Positions 63,636 to 64,000 of a DNA stretch of 64,000 nt are shown here, piece after piece. This stretch comes from an uncultured Lachnospiraceae bacterium (GTDB lineage: Bacteria; Bacillota; Clostridia; Lachnospirales; Lachnospiraceae): positions 186,001 to 250,000 of the forward strand of contig CAKRTC010000001.1 of the NCBI GenBank assembly GCA_934402055.1. Direction: 5' to 3'. Position numbers and translations under genes: made by a program. The notes below the pieces were generated by a model that ran no database searches, was not told where the DNA came from, and saw nothing but the letters and a program-made list of their open reading frames with translations. Each line of letters begins with the position of its first letter. Within the stretch, counting starts at the first letter, position 1.

Positions 63636-64000
63636 AGCTCATGCCCTTCTCTAAGTGCTTTGAATGAATAATCAAGATACTTTTCACGTACATCATTATA
63701 CTTAAGTCGGCTTATAGGTATGCTGGCACCGCTTTTCATGACAAAACGGTCATTCAGCAGCTTATAAACATCTTCAAGATTAACAAGTACTCCCTTGATG
63801 CAGTCACAGAACCAATAATGCTGAAGCAGCAAAAGCGAGAAATCCCTTTGGCTCATATTTATCTCAACGATGCTCTTATCCTGCATATGAACAAGTATCC
63901 TGCGGTTAATATATTCGGTATAGGAAATATCATGAAGGAACAATTTGTACTCAAGATCATGTGAGGGAACAAGGACATATCTGTTTCGCTCCATGAGATT
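63632..64000 (-). CDS. LytTR-domain response regulator (AgrA-like), 5' partial
   Basis: The frame is open to the window edge, so at least 122 residues are seen and the N-terminus, probably a receiver domain, lies outside. The visible part is a LytTR DNA-binding domain: LFLHDISYTEYINRRILVHMQDKSI...GVLVNLEDVYKLLNDRFVMKSGASIPISRLKYNDVREKYLDY. The stop overlaps the kinase start by four bases (ATGA), an operon arrangement typical of agrA/agrC-type pairs. No agrB or agrD is visible here. Confidence 0.85.
   Translation of the reverse strand, partial: NLMERNRYVLVPSHDLEYKLFLHDISYTEYINRRILVHMQDKSIVEINMSQRDFSLLLLQHYWFCDCIKGVLVNLEDVYKLLNDRFVMKSGASIPISRLKYNDVREKYLDYSFKALREGHEL

Overview
The window looks like a chromosomal segment of a Gram-positive anaerobe of the Clostridia, most likely Lachnospiraceae or a close relative. 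This is inferred from gene content and style: a type-3 proline-tRNA ligase, TRAP transporters, a Wood-Ljungdahl-type fhs/fchA/folD set, a complete F1Fo operon led by AtpZ/AtpI-like proteins, strong Shine-Dalgarno sequences and moderate GC. I see no rRNA, tRNA, CRISPR array, transposase or prophage gene.

Layout. 1-3294: a membrane-associated SPFH / zinc-ribbon / TPM module resembling Bacillus ydjI-ydjG-ydjH. 3306-7566: an HTH-cytidylyltransferase-kinase fusion (LicC/LicA-like), a secreted NlpC/P60 hydrolase and a CLC antiporter with F-/H+-type residues. 7728-10150: glyA, a ProX-type tRNA deacylase and a gamma-carbonic-anhydrase-like protein. 10215-19514: a reductive pyrimidine/hydantoin degradation locus (dihydropyrimidinase, NCS1 permease, N-carbamoyl amidase, PreT, PreA). 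It is preceded by a long leader with repeated ATGCA-N4-TGCAT palindromes and a textbook sigma-54 promoter, and followed by a convergent sigma-54 activator gene. 19753-28180: proS, cca, a membrane acyltransferase, mreB, recD2 and comF. 28603-35878: a TRAP locus with two near-duplicate binding proteins flanking ilvD and panB, then dctQ and dctM. 36173-40947: fhs, fchA, folD, folC. 41121-46060: rpmG-secE-nusG-rplK-rplA, a secreted Ntn-hydrolase, then an L10 leader with rplJ-rplL; rpoB does not follow. 46294-46941: a second NlpC/P60 protein. 47497-54799: the ATP synthase operon, whose c subunit carries a two-carboxylate (Na+-type) site. 55039-60045: an amidohydrolase divergent from an unfamiliar HTH protein, followed by a pair of 240-residue membrane proteins (DUF5058-type and partner). 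60176-64000: a DUF2812-like membrane protein, a cytidylate-kinase-like protein, and an AgrC/AgrA-type pair on the minus strand whose kinase gene is interrupted by one in-frame TAG.

How it fits together. PreT/PreA reduce uracil or thymine, the hydantoinase opens the ring and the amidase removes the carbamoyl group, with the NCS1 permease as importer. The neighbouring sigma-54 activator and upstream palindromes suggest dedicated inducible control. A 13-base match to the palindrome lies before the DUF5058 pair and may link that unknown membrane system to the same regulator. The TRAP/ilvD/panB locus suggests uptake of a branched hydroxy- or oxo-acid related to valine/pantoate metabolism; a shared operator-like box lies inside two of its promoters. 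The strongest leads are the palindrome/sigma-54 circuit, the amidohydrolase-HTH-DUF5058 locus, the two-carboxylate c ring, the TAG-interrupted kinase in a region where TAG is almost never used as a stop, and the TRAP/ilvD/panB locus.
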